Below are positions 9,775-19,524 of a stretch of 64,000 nt of DNA, one piece after another. This DNA is from Dendrolimus kikuchii (lineage: Eukaryota; Arthropoda; Insecta; Lepidoptera; Lasiocampidae): NCBI GenBank assembly GCA_019925095.2, contig CM034407.1:722210-786209 (forward strand), read 5' to 3'. Both the position numbers and the translations under genes were made by a program. The notes under the pieces were generated by a model. It was not told the DNA's origin, searched no databases, and saw only the letters and a list, made by a program, of their open reading frames with translations. Every line of letters begins with the position of its first letter. Position 1 is the stretch's first letter.

Positions 9775-9827
9775 TTTACTATGTACTATGTATTAAATAA
9801 AAATAATATAATATGAAATATATTATA

Positions 9828-10176
9828 CTAGCTGCGCCCCTAAATCAGAAATGAGGACATCCGTAAGAGAACGAAGGTAACTGACATAGGTCGCAAAATT
9901 AGCAAGTTGAAGTGGAAGTGGGCCGGTCACGTCTGTCGCAGGACCGACGGCCGGTGGAGCAAACGAGTCCTGGAGTGGAGACCACGTCTCGGCAAACGTA
10001 GCGTAGGACGCCCGGTGGTCTGACGACCTGCGCAAGATCGCCGGCAGGGGCTGGATGAGGAAGACGGGAGACCGGGATATGTGGCGCGTACTTGGCGAAG
10101 AAGAAGAAGAAGCTGCGCCCCGGGGTCTTATCCGCGTGGTGATGGATAATCGTTATATTTTGGATAATTCACACTA
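9828..10176 (-). mobile_element. Helitron 3' portion, split by an RTE-D insertion
   Basis: On the minus strand the sequence CCACGCGGATAAGACCCC...GGGGCGCAGCTAG ends in CTAG with T next, a Helitron terminus. The positive strand shows it interrupted between 9841 and 10110. The 5' end cannot be placed exactly because another Helitron-like unit starts at 10177. Confidence 0.6.
9841..10110 (+). mobile_element. RTE-D (RTE-like LINE C-terminus) inserted in a Helitron, 11-bp TSD
   Basis: Translation with one frame break gives KISKLKWKWAGHVCRRTDGR then KRVLEWRPRLGKRSVGRP, the C-terminal tail typical of RTE/BovB-like LINEs. The end is (GAA)n. AGCTGCGCCCC flanks it (9830-9840, 10111-10121), and joining the two flanks restores the Helitron terminus. 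A longer RTE-D copy lies at 27.84-28.26 kb. Confidence 0.85.
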
Positions 10177-10525
10177 TCTTTATATATATAATTCTTCTGT
10201 ACGTTTGTTGACAGCGAACTTCTCCTAAACGGCTGGACCGATTTGAATGAATTTTTTGTGTGTGTTCAAGTGGATTCGAGGATGGTTTAGATTGAAATTT
10301 GGACCCGGTAGGTGGCGCTGCAATCGGGTTCTACATTTTATTTCTTCAGGGCAGAACAACGTCTGCCGGGATTATCCTTATAAATTATAACCTATATGTT
10401 ATTCTAATGTGTAAACTATATTATTGTAAAGTTTCATCAGAATCAATTCAGTAGTTTTTGCGTGTAAGAGTAATAAACATACATCCATACATTCTTATAA
10501 ACTTTCGCGTTTATAATATTTATAG
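10177..10525 (+). mobile_element. Helitron-like element (ATTCTTCTG family)
   Basis: Begins A|TCTTTATATATATAATTC and contains ACGGCTGGACCGATTTGAATG and GTAGGTGGCGCTGCAATCGG. The same start and body are found inverted at 18.49-18.69 kb, and the body also at 34.64-34.98 and 39.83-39.96 kb, where CTAG-type termini follow CAACGTCTGCC. The right end here is uncertain. Confidence 0.55.
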
Positions 10526-10779
10526 GAAGGATAGGATTATAGGATTTTCATCGCTAATTCAATTGTCATGCTTTTTGTTCAGATTCGTGTGATTATTTAA
10601 AAATAAAAGATCATTGCTGGCCAAAAGAAAAAGTAATAACAATAAACACACACACACACACACCTCACACAACAAATACACATGGAAAATTCAATACCGA
10701 AATAAATGAAATAATGAAAAATAAATGTGTACTATTTTATCCCCTTTTGCCAAAAGTAGTATAATTTTGCAACTTAAAA

Positions 10780-11455
10780 AACCGACTTCAAAAACTAAAA
10801 AGAACAAAATAACTTATTTCTAAAGCTATTATTATTAACATCTTGAAGTCAGTGCAAAGTAAAACATAAAAATTACTATATTTTTTTGAAAATTACTAAG
10901 TACCGGCTGTAAGATGTTTTAGATAATATATATTAATAATAATAGCTTTAGAAATAAGTTGTTTTATACTTTTTAGTTTTTGAAGTCGTTTTTTTTAAAC
11001 TAAGTTTTTTTTATTTTATTTGTTACTTTTTAGTGTCTAGCTATGTATGGGTAGACCTACGAAAATATAGCTCTCAAGAAACGGGAACAAAAAAATGTTC
11101 GTAAAATGAAAACTACTGTGCCAAACTTTGTTAAATTTTTAGGGGACCGAATGGCAATTATTCCACATCAAAATAAACAATAATCACGTAAATCGGATCA
11201 TAACTCTCAGAGTAATCGGTGTACATATGGAACGGAATGGAAATTTTTTCATAAAAAATGTTCCTAAAATGAAAACTACTAGGCCAAACTATGTCAAATT
11301 TGTAGGGGACCCAGTGGAAGCTATTTCGCGTCGAACAAAAAGAATCACCTAAATCGGATCGTAAATCTCGGAGTAATCCGTGAACATACATAAAAAAAGC
11401 AAAAAAAAAAGATCCCGACGAATTGAGAACCTCCTCCTTTTTTTTGAAGTCGGTT
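10780..11455. mobile_element. DNA element with AACCGACTTCAAAAA inverted ends
   Basis: The left end (10780) AACCGACTTCAAAAA and right end (ending 11455) TTTTTGAAGTCGGTT are inverted repeats. Inside, 10780-10842 is itself repeated in inverse orientation at about 10930-10998, giving an inner palindrome with the same GACTTC motif, as if one copy had inserted into another. Related pieces are at 40.93-41.29 and 61.80-62.12 kb. No transposase is present. Confidence 0.65.
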
Positions 11456-11764
11456 AAAAACAAAAACACTATATTCTGTACAAAAATAGATGGCAACCCT
11501 AGTGTCGGCACTTAAGCCTGGTTGGTAAAATCGGGTAATTGCCACAGAATAAGAAATTAACATTAACAAGGAACAAAAAAGAATTAACATGAGCTAATCT
11601 AATTGGGCCTATAATAATCATTATAGTTATTAATGTCTAACTTTGTTAAGCTTAAAAGCTTATATATATTTGGGTCTATGATATTTGTAATAATGTGAAT
11701 TAATTCAGATAAAATATTTTGCCAGGTAAAAAATACTTATATTAATCACAATCAAATATACCCT

Positions 11765-11819
11765 TATATACCCTATTAATTCCAACGGCATTTTAATTCG
11801 AGTCCCACACTCGTAACAA
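11765..11819 (+). mobile_element. LTR1 fragment (terminal 55 bp)
   Basis: Ends CCACACTCGTAACA, the LTR1 3' terminus; everything upstream is lost. Confidence 0.6.
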
Positions 11820-11999
11820 TATACTCGTAATATACACATATGAATATAGTACAGGAATGAACGTAGTATTTTCTCAAGTTTTCACGACTTGTACACGCAG
11901 TTAAAACTACGTGTAGACACAGGAACGGAGGATATCCAAAATGATGAGAGGTTTTTTCTCGTATAAATTTCGTATAATTCGTTTTTTACAAATTCGTTA

Positions 12000-12445
12000 C
12001 TATTCTATTCTATTCTATTTTTGTTCTAAGTGGCGCCAACGCATAGGCATTGATTTTGCCAATGACACATAGAGAGTAAAGTGACAGGTGAAAGAGAATT
12101 TATAGAAAAAAAAAGGCTTTAATCGGTATTCAATAGCAAAGACATTCTGTCATCCTGTGGACAAAACAAACATATATTACGTTAGACTATCTACACTATA
12201 AATAAATGTTATTAAGCATTAAAAATTTATATAAAATATAAACATAAACATTATCATTTAAAGTTAACATAGAGGTTAGACTGACAGGGCGGGGGAAATC
12301 TAGTGGTAAGATATCGTAGAGCGGGGTTTTAATTTTATTGCAATGGAAGAAAATATGCTCCAATGTCCCTTCTGCTAATCCACATTCACAAAGGGAGTGG
12401 TCACGAACCCAGATCTTGGCTAGGACAAATTCGTTACGCTGGTAA
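12000..12445 (-). mobile_element. LINE ORF2 C-terminus with zinc knuckle
   Basis: Minus-strand reading is RNEFVLAKIWVRDHSLCECG, then LAEGTLEHIFFHC. The C-x-C-x(7)-H-x(4)-C pattern is the knuckle found at the C-terminus of jockey/I/R1-type ORF2 proteins. The following sequence towards 12000 ends in (TAGAA)n, like a 3' tail. The N-terminal parts are missing. Confidence 0.5.
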
Positions 12446-12623
12446 AATTTTAAACGTATATATTAATGAAGTAATCAAGTATGAAGCGACTTGAAGTTCG
12501 TAAGTGACGTTTTATCTGTCACTGCTAATGTGACGTGTGACGTTTACGTATATTGTGTCGTTGTTGTTGTCGAAGGCAACTATCCAAAAGGCCAGATACG
12601 GAATTGCGTATTGTGTGTGAATA

Positions 12624-12729
12624 CTACGTTTTAACGGTTTTAAGCGCGGCATTTCATTTGATTTTTATTTAGATGTTTCAGTCACTTTTCAGTAGCCGTG
12701 AACACGGAAGACAAGTTAGTACTACTTTG
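12624..12729 (+). mobile_element. Foldback element arm, truncated by SINE-A
   Basis: Contains ACGTTTTAACGGTTTTAAG and CACTTTTCAGTAGCCGTGA, one arm of the foldback element at 57.9 kb. The arm stops where SINE-A begins, so SINE-A probably inserted into it. Confidence 0.65.
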
Positions 12730-13037
12730 TCCGTGAAGGAACGGAGAAAGAATACAATTTCGTGCGTTGGGGCGGCCTGTTTAAGAGGCGACTTAACAAC
12801 CCACTGCCAGGTGGTAGGGCATTTGCCCAACTGGATGGCTACCACCCCTGGTCTAATGTCGCCATAACAACCTTGAGTTGTGTTCCGGCATTAGTGACCA
12901 GGTTCCAGTCTCCCTTAAGAGAGCAGCAGCGCATTTGTAGCACCTTTGGTGTTGCAAATGTCCATAGGCGATGGTAACCGCTTTCCATCAAGTGGGCCGT
13001 CTGCCTGTCTGCTGAACTCCTGTAATAAAAAAAAAAC
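12730..13037 (+). mobile_element. SINE-A, full length
   Basis: Complete from TCCGTGAAGGAACGGAG to CTCCTGTAATA and an A-tail. It sits in the foldback arm and just before an RLE-LINE remnant. Confidence 0.75.
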
Positions 13038-13054
13038 AGAAAATTAAGATGCAC

Positions 13055-13560
13055 TATGTAGCAGATTACTGCCAACGGGGAGCGTGCTCAGAAGGCTGGC
13101 TGCATTGCCACGCCGCTAGCCTTCTGATCACGGGCAGTTTCTTACAGATGTCTTTAAAGAAACTCTTGGCCGATGGACCCCAAGGGCCTAATGTCTCAAC
13201 CCCAAGCGGCACAATATGTAACCTTGTCCTAAGGCTCCATAGTTGCGCCGTTTGACGACTTCAGCTGAAGCGGAGGCGTTGCCAGCTCCTGCCTCGGTTA
13301 TTGGAAGATGTGTCGAGGAATGACATTCCGTCCGGTCTCTTGCTATCATCACGTACCAGGCCAGTCGGCTCTAGAATGGCCGGTACGCCGACGCTGACCA
13401 GATCTCGGCGGGTGATGTTGATGTCGTTGAGGTTGGCATGACGAGATCTTCCTGCGCTTTTTAAACATGACAATCTGTAGTGTCCAAAACGGTCTACCAT
13501 AACTCCACATTGACAGTGATTAGTAGGCAACATGGTGCCCCCAGGCGTAAACTTGCAGTT
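13055..13560 (-). mobile_element. RLE-LINE C-terminus with zinc-finger region, broken
   Basis: This is the most informative RLE-LINE copy. Minus-strand reading starts TNHCQCGVMVDRFGHYRLSC, then GRSRHANLNDINITRRDLVS, then PTGLVRDDSKRPDGMSF, a CxC...H...C...H finger followed by the RPD nuclease-like motif. The WDVTCVDT block is deleted; the GVETLGPWGPSAKSFFKDIC block and terminal part follow in other frames towards 13055. Placing the finger before the nuclease motif agrees with RLE-type LINEs. Confidence 0.65.
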
Positions 13561-13665
13561 TCCGGCACAGTAATAAGCTGACTACAAAATGTGTTCGCTG
13601 AATCTGCGTGTAACTATGTCGCTATTTCTTCAAAGACACTTTTCTCACTATTTAGTGTTTTATAT
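13561..13665. repeat. Dispersed repeat fragment shared with 30.36-30.51 kb
   Basis: CCGGCACAGTAATAAGCTGA and GTCGCTATTTCTTCAAA occur here and at 30.37-30.49 kb. The other copy lies downstream of a pogo-like terminal sequence, so this may be an internal piece of a pogo/Tigger-type element. Confidence 0.4.
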
Positions 13666-14101
13666 TGTTACGAGCTACAGGACTCAAATTAAAATGCCGT
13701 TGGAATTACTATAGAATTTATTAGAACTATACAAACACGTATAACACAGGTACAAATGTAACTGGACGCAACCAGTACAAACTGCACAATTCAATAACAG
13801 GCGCAAAGTCCGTCACTATATAGCTTATCAAACGTACGTCTTGCTCGTATCGTAATCCTCGCTTGACTGCCGATCTCTCCACCGATACAATATGGCTGCC
13901 AGCCCGCATAGATCGGATTTCTTAGAATCAGTTCGACACACCTGCCTAATGACTGCCATAAAACAAGATCAATAACAATAGTGTTTTTCTGAATTACAAT
14001 TTTTAAACACAAAGTAAACAAAAGAAGTCCAAATGCGGGAAAGGTAATAAACTGCGCTTTATGCCAGTCAGGTGTGCATTCGCCTTTGTCAGCATGTAAC
14101 A
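13666..14101 (-). mobile_element. Solo LTR, family LTR1 (436 bp)
   Basis: Ends TGTTACGAGC and CATGTAACA. It has internal deletions relative to the 541-bp copy. No TSD is visible because an RTE-B (CATA)n tail starts directly at its right edge. Confidence 0.7.
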
Positions 14102-14411
14102 TACATACATACATACATAACTTCACACCAGTTTCCTTCCGGGGTAGGCACGAACAACAGAGCGCCATTTAGGCCCATTCTTACACACGTCACTTGCTTC
14201 TTTGACATTCATAACTCTTGTCATGCACGCTCGTCTGTCAATCTGTCGATCAAATCTGATCAATTTTCTTTCTATATCAGTGGTGTACCTTCCATCACTG
14301 CTAAAAGCACATCCAAGATATACAAACTCATTCACTTGCTCCAGCATAACATCATCGACCATTATCCTTGCATTCGTTCTGGTTTCTTCTCTTTCGAACA
14401 CCATAACCTCA
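14102..14411 (-). mobile_element. RTE-B fragment with internal deletion
   Basis: In sense it starts MVFEREETRTNARIMVDDVM, reaches DIERKLIRFDRQIDRRACMT and joins directly to VMNVKEAS...; about 140 residues present in the neighbouring copy are deleted. It is head-to-head with the copy at 14453. Confidence 0.75.
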
Positions 14412-14452
14412 TGTGCAGTGTTGGCCTTATATCTAGTATCTTAGTTATATTT

Positions 14453-15195
14453 TAAGGTTAAGGTTATGGTGTTTGAAAGAGAAGAAACCAGAACGAATGC
14501 AAGGATAATGGTCGATGATGTTATGCTAGAACAAGTGAATGAGTTTGTATATCTTGCATGTGCTTTTAGCAGGGATGGAAGGTACACCGCTGATATAGAA
14601 AGAAGAGTGAATTTGGGGAATAGTGTGAATGGAGCGTTAGGTAAACTTCTAGGCGCTAAGAACCTCAGCCAGAAGGCCCAGCTCGCCATACACAACGCGG
14701 TGCTGGTACCTACGCTCACGTATGGGTGCGAGAGTTGGGTATGGAAGAGAGAGCATGAAAGTAGAGTAAACGCGGTCGAGATGCGAGCACTTCGCAAAAT
14801 CTGCGGAGTGACGCTCGCGGACCGCGTTCGTAATACCGAAGTAAGAAGGAGAGTTGGTCTGAAAGAGAGTGTCGGGGTGAAGGTAAGGAAAGGAATGCTC
14901 CGGTGGTTCGGGCATGTGGAAAGAATGCATGATGAAAGAATGACTAAACAGATATACAATGCAAAAGTGGATGGATGCAGAAGTCGTGGAAGGTCACGAC
15001 ACACCTTCCATGATCAAACTGATCGTGTACTAGCAGAAGGTGATGTCAGGAGCCTTAAGAACAGACGAGCTTGCATGACAAGAGTTATGAATGTCAAAGA
15101 GGCAAGTGAGGTGTGTAAGAATAAGCCTAAATGGCACTCTGTTCTTCGTGCCTACCCCGCAAGGGAACTGGCGTGAAGTTATGTATGTATGTATG
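14453..15195 (+). mobile_element. RTE-B, longest open copy, 12-bp TSD
   Basis: Encodes a 236-residue open frame, MVFEREETRTNARIMVDDVM to PARELA. It covers the segment after the RT catalytic core: VFVYLACAFSRDGRYT-type thumb region, then the HNAVLVPTLTYGCESWVW and MLRWFGHVERM blocks. The RT YxDD centre and endonuclease are upstream of the truncation and absent. TTAGTTATATTT flanks it (14441-14452, 15196-15207). The open frame suggests a recent insertion, but alone it cannot work. Confidence 0.85.
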
Positions 15196-15479
15196 TTAGT
15201 TATATTTAAAAATATGTGGAACATCGTGGATATTGTATTTTTTATACAGAGGACGATCATAGTGAATTTTTTATTGGAAATAACGGCATTGTTTTTAGGC
15301 ACAACGGAATTGATATTTACCCTAACAAGACCGCGAGAAAAGCTCTAGAAGTTCATAATAGGTATACCTAGGGTGACGGCTAGTGACAGTTGCAATTCAG
15401 CAAAATTTGTAATGTTATTAAAAACAGTTATATAATTTAACCATTTCTTTATTCCGTATTTAGTTATATTTCCATTTAA

Positions 15480-15860
15480 ATTAATTTATATTATTTTCAT
15501 CCAACATACTTATAATTAAGATATAAATTAAACTATACAATAAACTATATATACAAACTAAAATTAAAGTATAAAATCTAGTTCTAGACCGCTGTCAGTC
15601 GGAAACGTGCCCAAAAGACTGGCCACATTGCCTCTCTGAATGGCAATGCTGATGCGTTGTCCGAGGTATAAACCAGTCTTTTGGTCACGTGAGACATCCA
15701 CCAGACGTTTGACTATGTCCCGATAAAGCTTGTGCGCCTCAGGCCCCCATGGTGCCAGGGTCTCGACCCCAAAAGCCGCAAATATGTAGCCATTTCCGAT
15801 GGCTGAGTATTTGTGGCGTTTTAGGGCCTCCTGTTGTGCAGCAGCTGTACCGGCAGACAT
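15480..15860 (-). mobile_element. RLE-LINE C-terminus
   Basis: A 98-residue minus-strand frame reads EALKRHKYSAIGNGYIFAAF, then GVETLAPWGPEAHKLYRDIV, then GQRISIAIQRGNVASLLGT. The frame for this terminal part is intact; finger and RPD motif are absent. Confidence 0.65.
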
Positions 15861-15989
15861 GCTAGTAGCTGTAAGATGGGACGCTGCATTTATTTCATTT
15901 TATATCCATCTGCCCGATACGCCATAATTGAAGACAAAAGTGGAATCATATATATAACATCACAGTGTATGTATGTATATCTATTTTAA

Positions 15990-16095
15990 TTGTTCCTTCT
16001 TCTTCTTCTGGGCACCTCATCCATAGAAGACGGTGATCTAGGCTCAGTATTCTACTTATAGTCTTGAGGGACTATGGGTAGACGTAGAATACAAT
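15990..16095. repeat. Short repeat with near-palindrome, inverted copy at 35.05-35.13 kb
   Basis: CTACTTATAGTC...GACTATGGGTAG forms a near-palindrome, and GAAGACGGTGATCTAGGCTC is shared with the inverted copy. It follows TTCTTCTTCTTCTGGGCACC. Identity unknown; possibly a retroposon 3' end. Confidence 0.45.
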
Positions 16096-16222
16096 ACAAG
16101 TAAGTTAAATTTATAAATTTCTTCGTTGTACTAGCTTATAATTGTTACTTATAATTAAATTATTTAAATTTCGTAATAATTATAACTAGTGGTCGCCTAA
16201 TTATAATTAATGTCAAAGACTA

Positions 16223-17007
16223 TCTATACTATAATATTATAAAGCTGAAGAGTTTGTTTGTTTGTTTGTTTAAACGCGCTAATCTCAGGAACCGCTGGTC
16301 CGATTTGAAAAATTCTTTCAGTGTTGAATAGTAAATTTATCGAGGAAGGCTATAGGCTATATTATATTTTCAAAAAAAATCGGGATCCTTACTAAAAGTC
16401 CAATAATGTAACCCAAGGTGTAAAAAATGACCCGAAAAAATCCTTACACGGCGTGCGCTGCGAAAACTATTGATTATAGAACAAAACAATGTACTATCAC
16501 TTTGCAGAACATATAATTGTCTACAAAAAATATCGAGTAACCATATGTGTAACTATTGTAGTTATCTCACAGTAAGTGTTTTCTTTTATTTTTTAAATAA
16601 TTAAAATGCCGTCGCTTCAAAAACTCTTTATTTTGTACCTTGGTATTAATCCTTAACAATAATAAAATAAATACTCCATATTCAAGACGAATTCAATACC
16701 TTTCTAGAACTTTTTGAATTATTCAATTCGGACATTTCATTCATAAGATATCGCGATATTTAAAATGTAAGTATTAGTGTTGTAGCCAAATATACTAATA
16801 TTGTTTGATTGAACGCGCTAATCTCAGGAACTACTGGTCTGATTTAAAAAATTCTTTCAGTGTTGGATAGCCCATTTATCGAGGAAGGCTATAGGCTATA
16901 TATCATCACGCTAAGACCAATAGGGGCGTAGCACCAATGAAAAATGTTTCGAAATCGGTGGGTTTTGAAAGCAAATTCCACGCGGACTACGTCGCGTGCA
17001 CAGCTAG
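16223..17007 (+). mobile_element. Helitron, non-autonomous, intact ends (785 bp)
   Basis: Starts A|TCTATACTATAATATTATAA and ends CACAGCTAG|T, so 5' TC, 3' CTAG and A/T target are all present. A hairpin occupies 16980-16997 (stem ACGCGG/TCGCGT), six bases before CTAG, as in canonical Helitrons. Two sister copies of similar length lie at 2.73-3.50 and 52.49-53.24 kb. The first about 100 bp recur in the second half, an internal direct duplication common to all three. There is no Rep/helicase, so mobilisation needs a helper elsewhere. Confidence 0.8.
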
Positions 17008-17029
17008 TAATTCTATAACCACAGATTTC

Positions 17030-17265
17030 GCCACGGTTACACTGTTAATTTGACTTGAACAATAAACAAAAGAGTATGCGTGTGTGTAATGTTTTTTTAT
17101 TGATTTAATGTATTTTTTTATGCATAATTATATATATATTAGCATTCGTCGCTTCTTCTCTATATAAACTATAAGTGTGCGAAATTTCATACTCCTCCGC
17201 ACAATTTTTGTAAAAACACGTACAAAGTTTTTGCTTCACGTATTAATATATAGATTTGTGGCTAG
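17030..17265 (+). repeat. Repeat with inverted copy at 56.64-56.89 kb
   Basis: The stretch from ACACTGTTAATTTGACTT to TTGCTTCACGTATTAATA, including GTGCGAAATTTCATACTCCT, is found in reverse complement at 56.64-56.89 kb. No terminal repeats or coding potential were found. It begins just after the Helitron end. Confidence 0.55.
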
Positions 17266-17689
17266 GATTTGAACCTATATTTATAAATAAAACAATAGGC
17301 AACCGATCAACAAAGCTAGCTGTTATGTATACACCGAGCAGACACGACAGGCCGTCCATTACGTTTTACGTAAGTCCCGAACAAAATGGTAATTATGAAT
17401 ATTGAAATATTTGCGAAATTGTATCTTTTTGTCTGATCATGTCCCTCGCACCGGTTGTTTGGATGAGAATTTAATAATGCGTAGACATCTTGATATTGTG
17501 AGGGGGCACAGTTGCTATCTTTATTAATTTACACTCAATTGTAATAAGTACATTTAGAATATCGAAACGCCGTCGCTGAGCTATGAATTTATGTTTTATT
17601 TCTACAATGATTGTGAACTTAGGGACGGTGGTTATATCGCTAGTTTGATATAATGTTTATAAAGTAAACTCTAAATCAAATTACTAAAT

Positions 17690-18320
17690 CCCTGTTAATA
17701 TTATAAATGCGAAAGTAACTCTGTCTGTCACGGAAAAACTACTAGAGCGATTTAGCTGAAAGTCAGTAATGCCAAGTATGAACTTAGGATACTTTTATTT
17801 ATTTTAGGATATTTTTATCCGTGCAGGAACGGAGAAAGAATACAATTTCCTGTGGCCGGACGGCCTGTCGTAAGAGGCGACAAAACAACCCACAGTCAGG
17901 TGGTAGGGCATTTGCCCGACTGGATGGCTACCACCCCTGGTCTAAAGTATGTCGCCATAACAATCTTGAGTTGTGTTCCGGCATTAGTGACCAGGTTCCA
18001 TTCTCCCTTAAGAGAGCAGCAGCACATTTGTAGCAACTTTGGTGGTGCAAATGTCCATAGGCGATGGTAACCGCTTTCCGTCAAGTGGGCCGTTTGCCTG
18101 TCTGCTGATCTCCTGCAATAAAAAAAAACTTTTTATCCCGAAAAATGGGATAGTTTCCGGGATAAACATATATTTGTCTCTGTGTTTGTTATGCTTTTAC
18201 GGAAAAACTATTGAACGGATTTGGCTGAAATTCGGTATAATATGTAATTTTTATACCGAGGGTGGACAAGGGATACTTTTCATCCCGGATAAAGGGATAG
18301 TTTTATGTAAAGGTTGTCCC
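17690..18320 (+). mobile_element. Helitron-like repeat split by SINE-A
   Basis: The outer parts read TATTATAAATGCGAAAGTAA, CGGAAAAACTACTAGAGCGA, then after the SINE TTATCCCGAAAAATGGGATA. This resembles a widespread insect non-autonomous Helitron body, with a second, partly repeated CGGAAAAACTATTGAACGG at 18.2 kb. Ends are not resolved. Confidence 0.5.
17821..18129 (+). mobile_element. SINE-A with A-tail, nested in a Helitron-like repeat
   Basis: TTTTTATCC occurs at 17812-17820 and 18130-18138, directly outside GTGCAGG and the A-run. This is a 9-bp target duplication. One caution: TATCC also precedes GTGCAGG in most other copies, so part of it may belong to the element. Confidence 0.7.
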
Positions 18321-18489
18321 AGAAAGTAGGATAGGTTTTTTATGATTTGTCATCTTTGTTATTTTGGTCATTCTGTCCATTTTGGTCATTAATAATAAAA
18401 TGAAACATTTGTGTATTTAAGACACAATACGTGGTAGTTCTTCTGTTTGAAAGTAAGACAATGTAAGAGTTTTAATGTAAACTTTTTTG

Positions 18490-18692
18490 CCAGCTGTCCA
18501 GGCAGACGTTGTTCTGCCCTGAAGAAATAAAATTTAGAACCCGATTGCAGCGCCACCTACCGGGTCCAATTGTGAATCTAAACCATCCTCGAATCCACTT
18601 GAAGACACACAAAAAAAAACATTCAAATCGGTCCAGCCGTTTAGGAGGAGTTCACTGTCAACACATGCACAGAAGAATTATATATATAAAGA
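18490..18692 (-). mobile_element. Helitron-like element, inverted relative of 10.18 kb
   Basis: On the minus strand it starts A|TCTTTATATATATAATTC and runs through GGACCGATTTGAATG and AGGTGGCGCTGCAATCGGG to CAACGTCTGCCTGG. The last bases no longer show CTAG. Confidence 0.55.
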
Positions 18693-18796
18693 TTAAGAAA
18701 ATTCAAGTGTTCTTACGGTACGTTCTCACGGAGACATCATTTTCTAAAACGGATCTGACTTTTGCAGGTTACGACTAAGTCACAAAATAATTTATA

Positions 18797-19127
18797 AAGA
18801 AGCAAGTGAGGTGTGTAAGAATAAGCCTAAATGGCGCTCTGTTTGGCGCTGACTTTGTTTTATACAATTTAAAGATTTTTTTATACTATTTAATGTATAT
18901 AAAAATAACAGGCCATAAACGTCCCACTGCTGGGCTCAGGCCTCCTGCTATTGGGGAACGGTCAGTATACGCGCCACGCTTGTTTAAAGCGGCATGGCGG
19001 GTGTGACATATCTGTTATATCGATGTGCAGGTTACATCACGATGTTATCCTTCACCGTTGTTAGCACGTGGCAATTGTTGTCCCGCAAGGGAACTGGCGT
19101 GAAGCTATGTATGTGTGTATGTATGTA
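18797..19127 (+). mobile_element. RTE-B 3' end split by a SINE-T copy
   Basis: 18797-18844 encodes EASEVCKNKPKWRSV and 19080-19127 resumes with CCCGCAAGGGAACTGGCGTG and (TATG)n. Between them lies 60 bases of AT-rich sequence and an inverted SINE-T body (18905-19078). A few RTE bases are lost at the junction. Confidence 0.7.
18905..19078 (-). mobile_element. SINE-T, 3' part
   Basis: Reverse complement of the 63.3-kb SINE body: CCACTGCTGGGCTCAGGCCT, GATGTGCAGGTTACATCACG. The tRNA-like head is absent. Confidence 0.7.
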
Positions 19128-19524
19128 AGTCTTTGACACGTGCCGTCGGTTTTAAGATCCGACAAATAACCGAAATGGGCAATACTTAACATCCGATCCG
19201 GCAAAACTTGACTCCGTGTGAACGTAGCCTTAGTCGATCCAAATACAGGCAGGGAAAACCGCGAGCAATAGCACTGGTTGTTGTAGTTTCTCTTATTGTC
19301 TTAAAATGGCTGAGCATGCCGAAAGTATTTTTACAGCGTAGCCATAAAAATATTATTGTCAATCGTTAATTTGGTGTGCAGTATAAATATGAAGGTCAAA
19401 TGAGTCAATTATAATGACCTACTGCTCTAATGACATATTTCTATATTTCAGCAAAATCATTAAATGATAATATTTCTATCATATTGTCTTTGCGTCCCTG
19501 GGAAGCGATTCTCCGTGCTGTGCA

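Noticed and set aside
17262..17335. Possible tRNA gene on the minus strand with GGTTCAAATCC
   Set aside because: The B-box core fits, but no consistent A-box spacing or cloverleaf could be drawn by eye.
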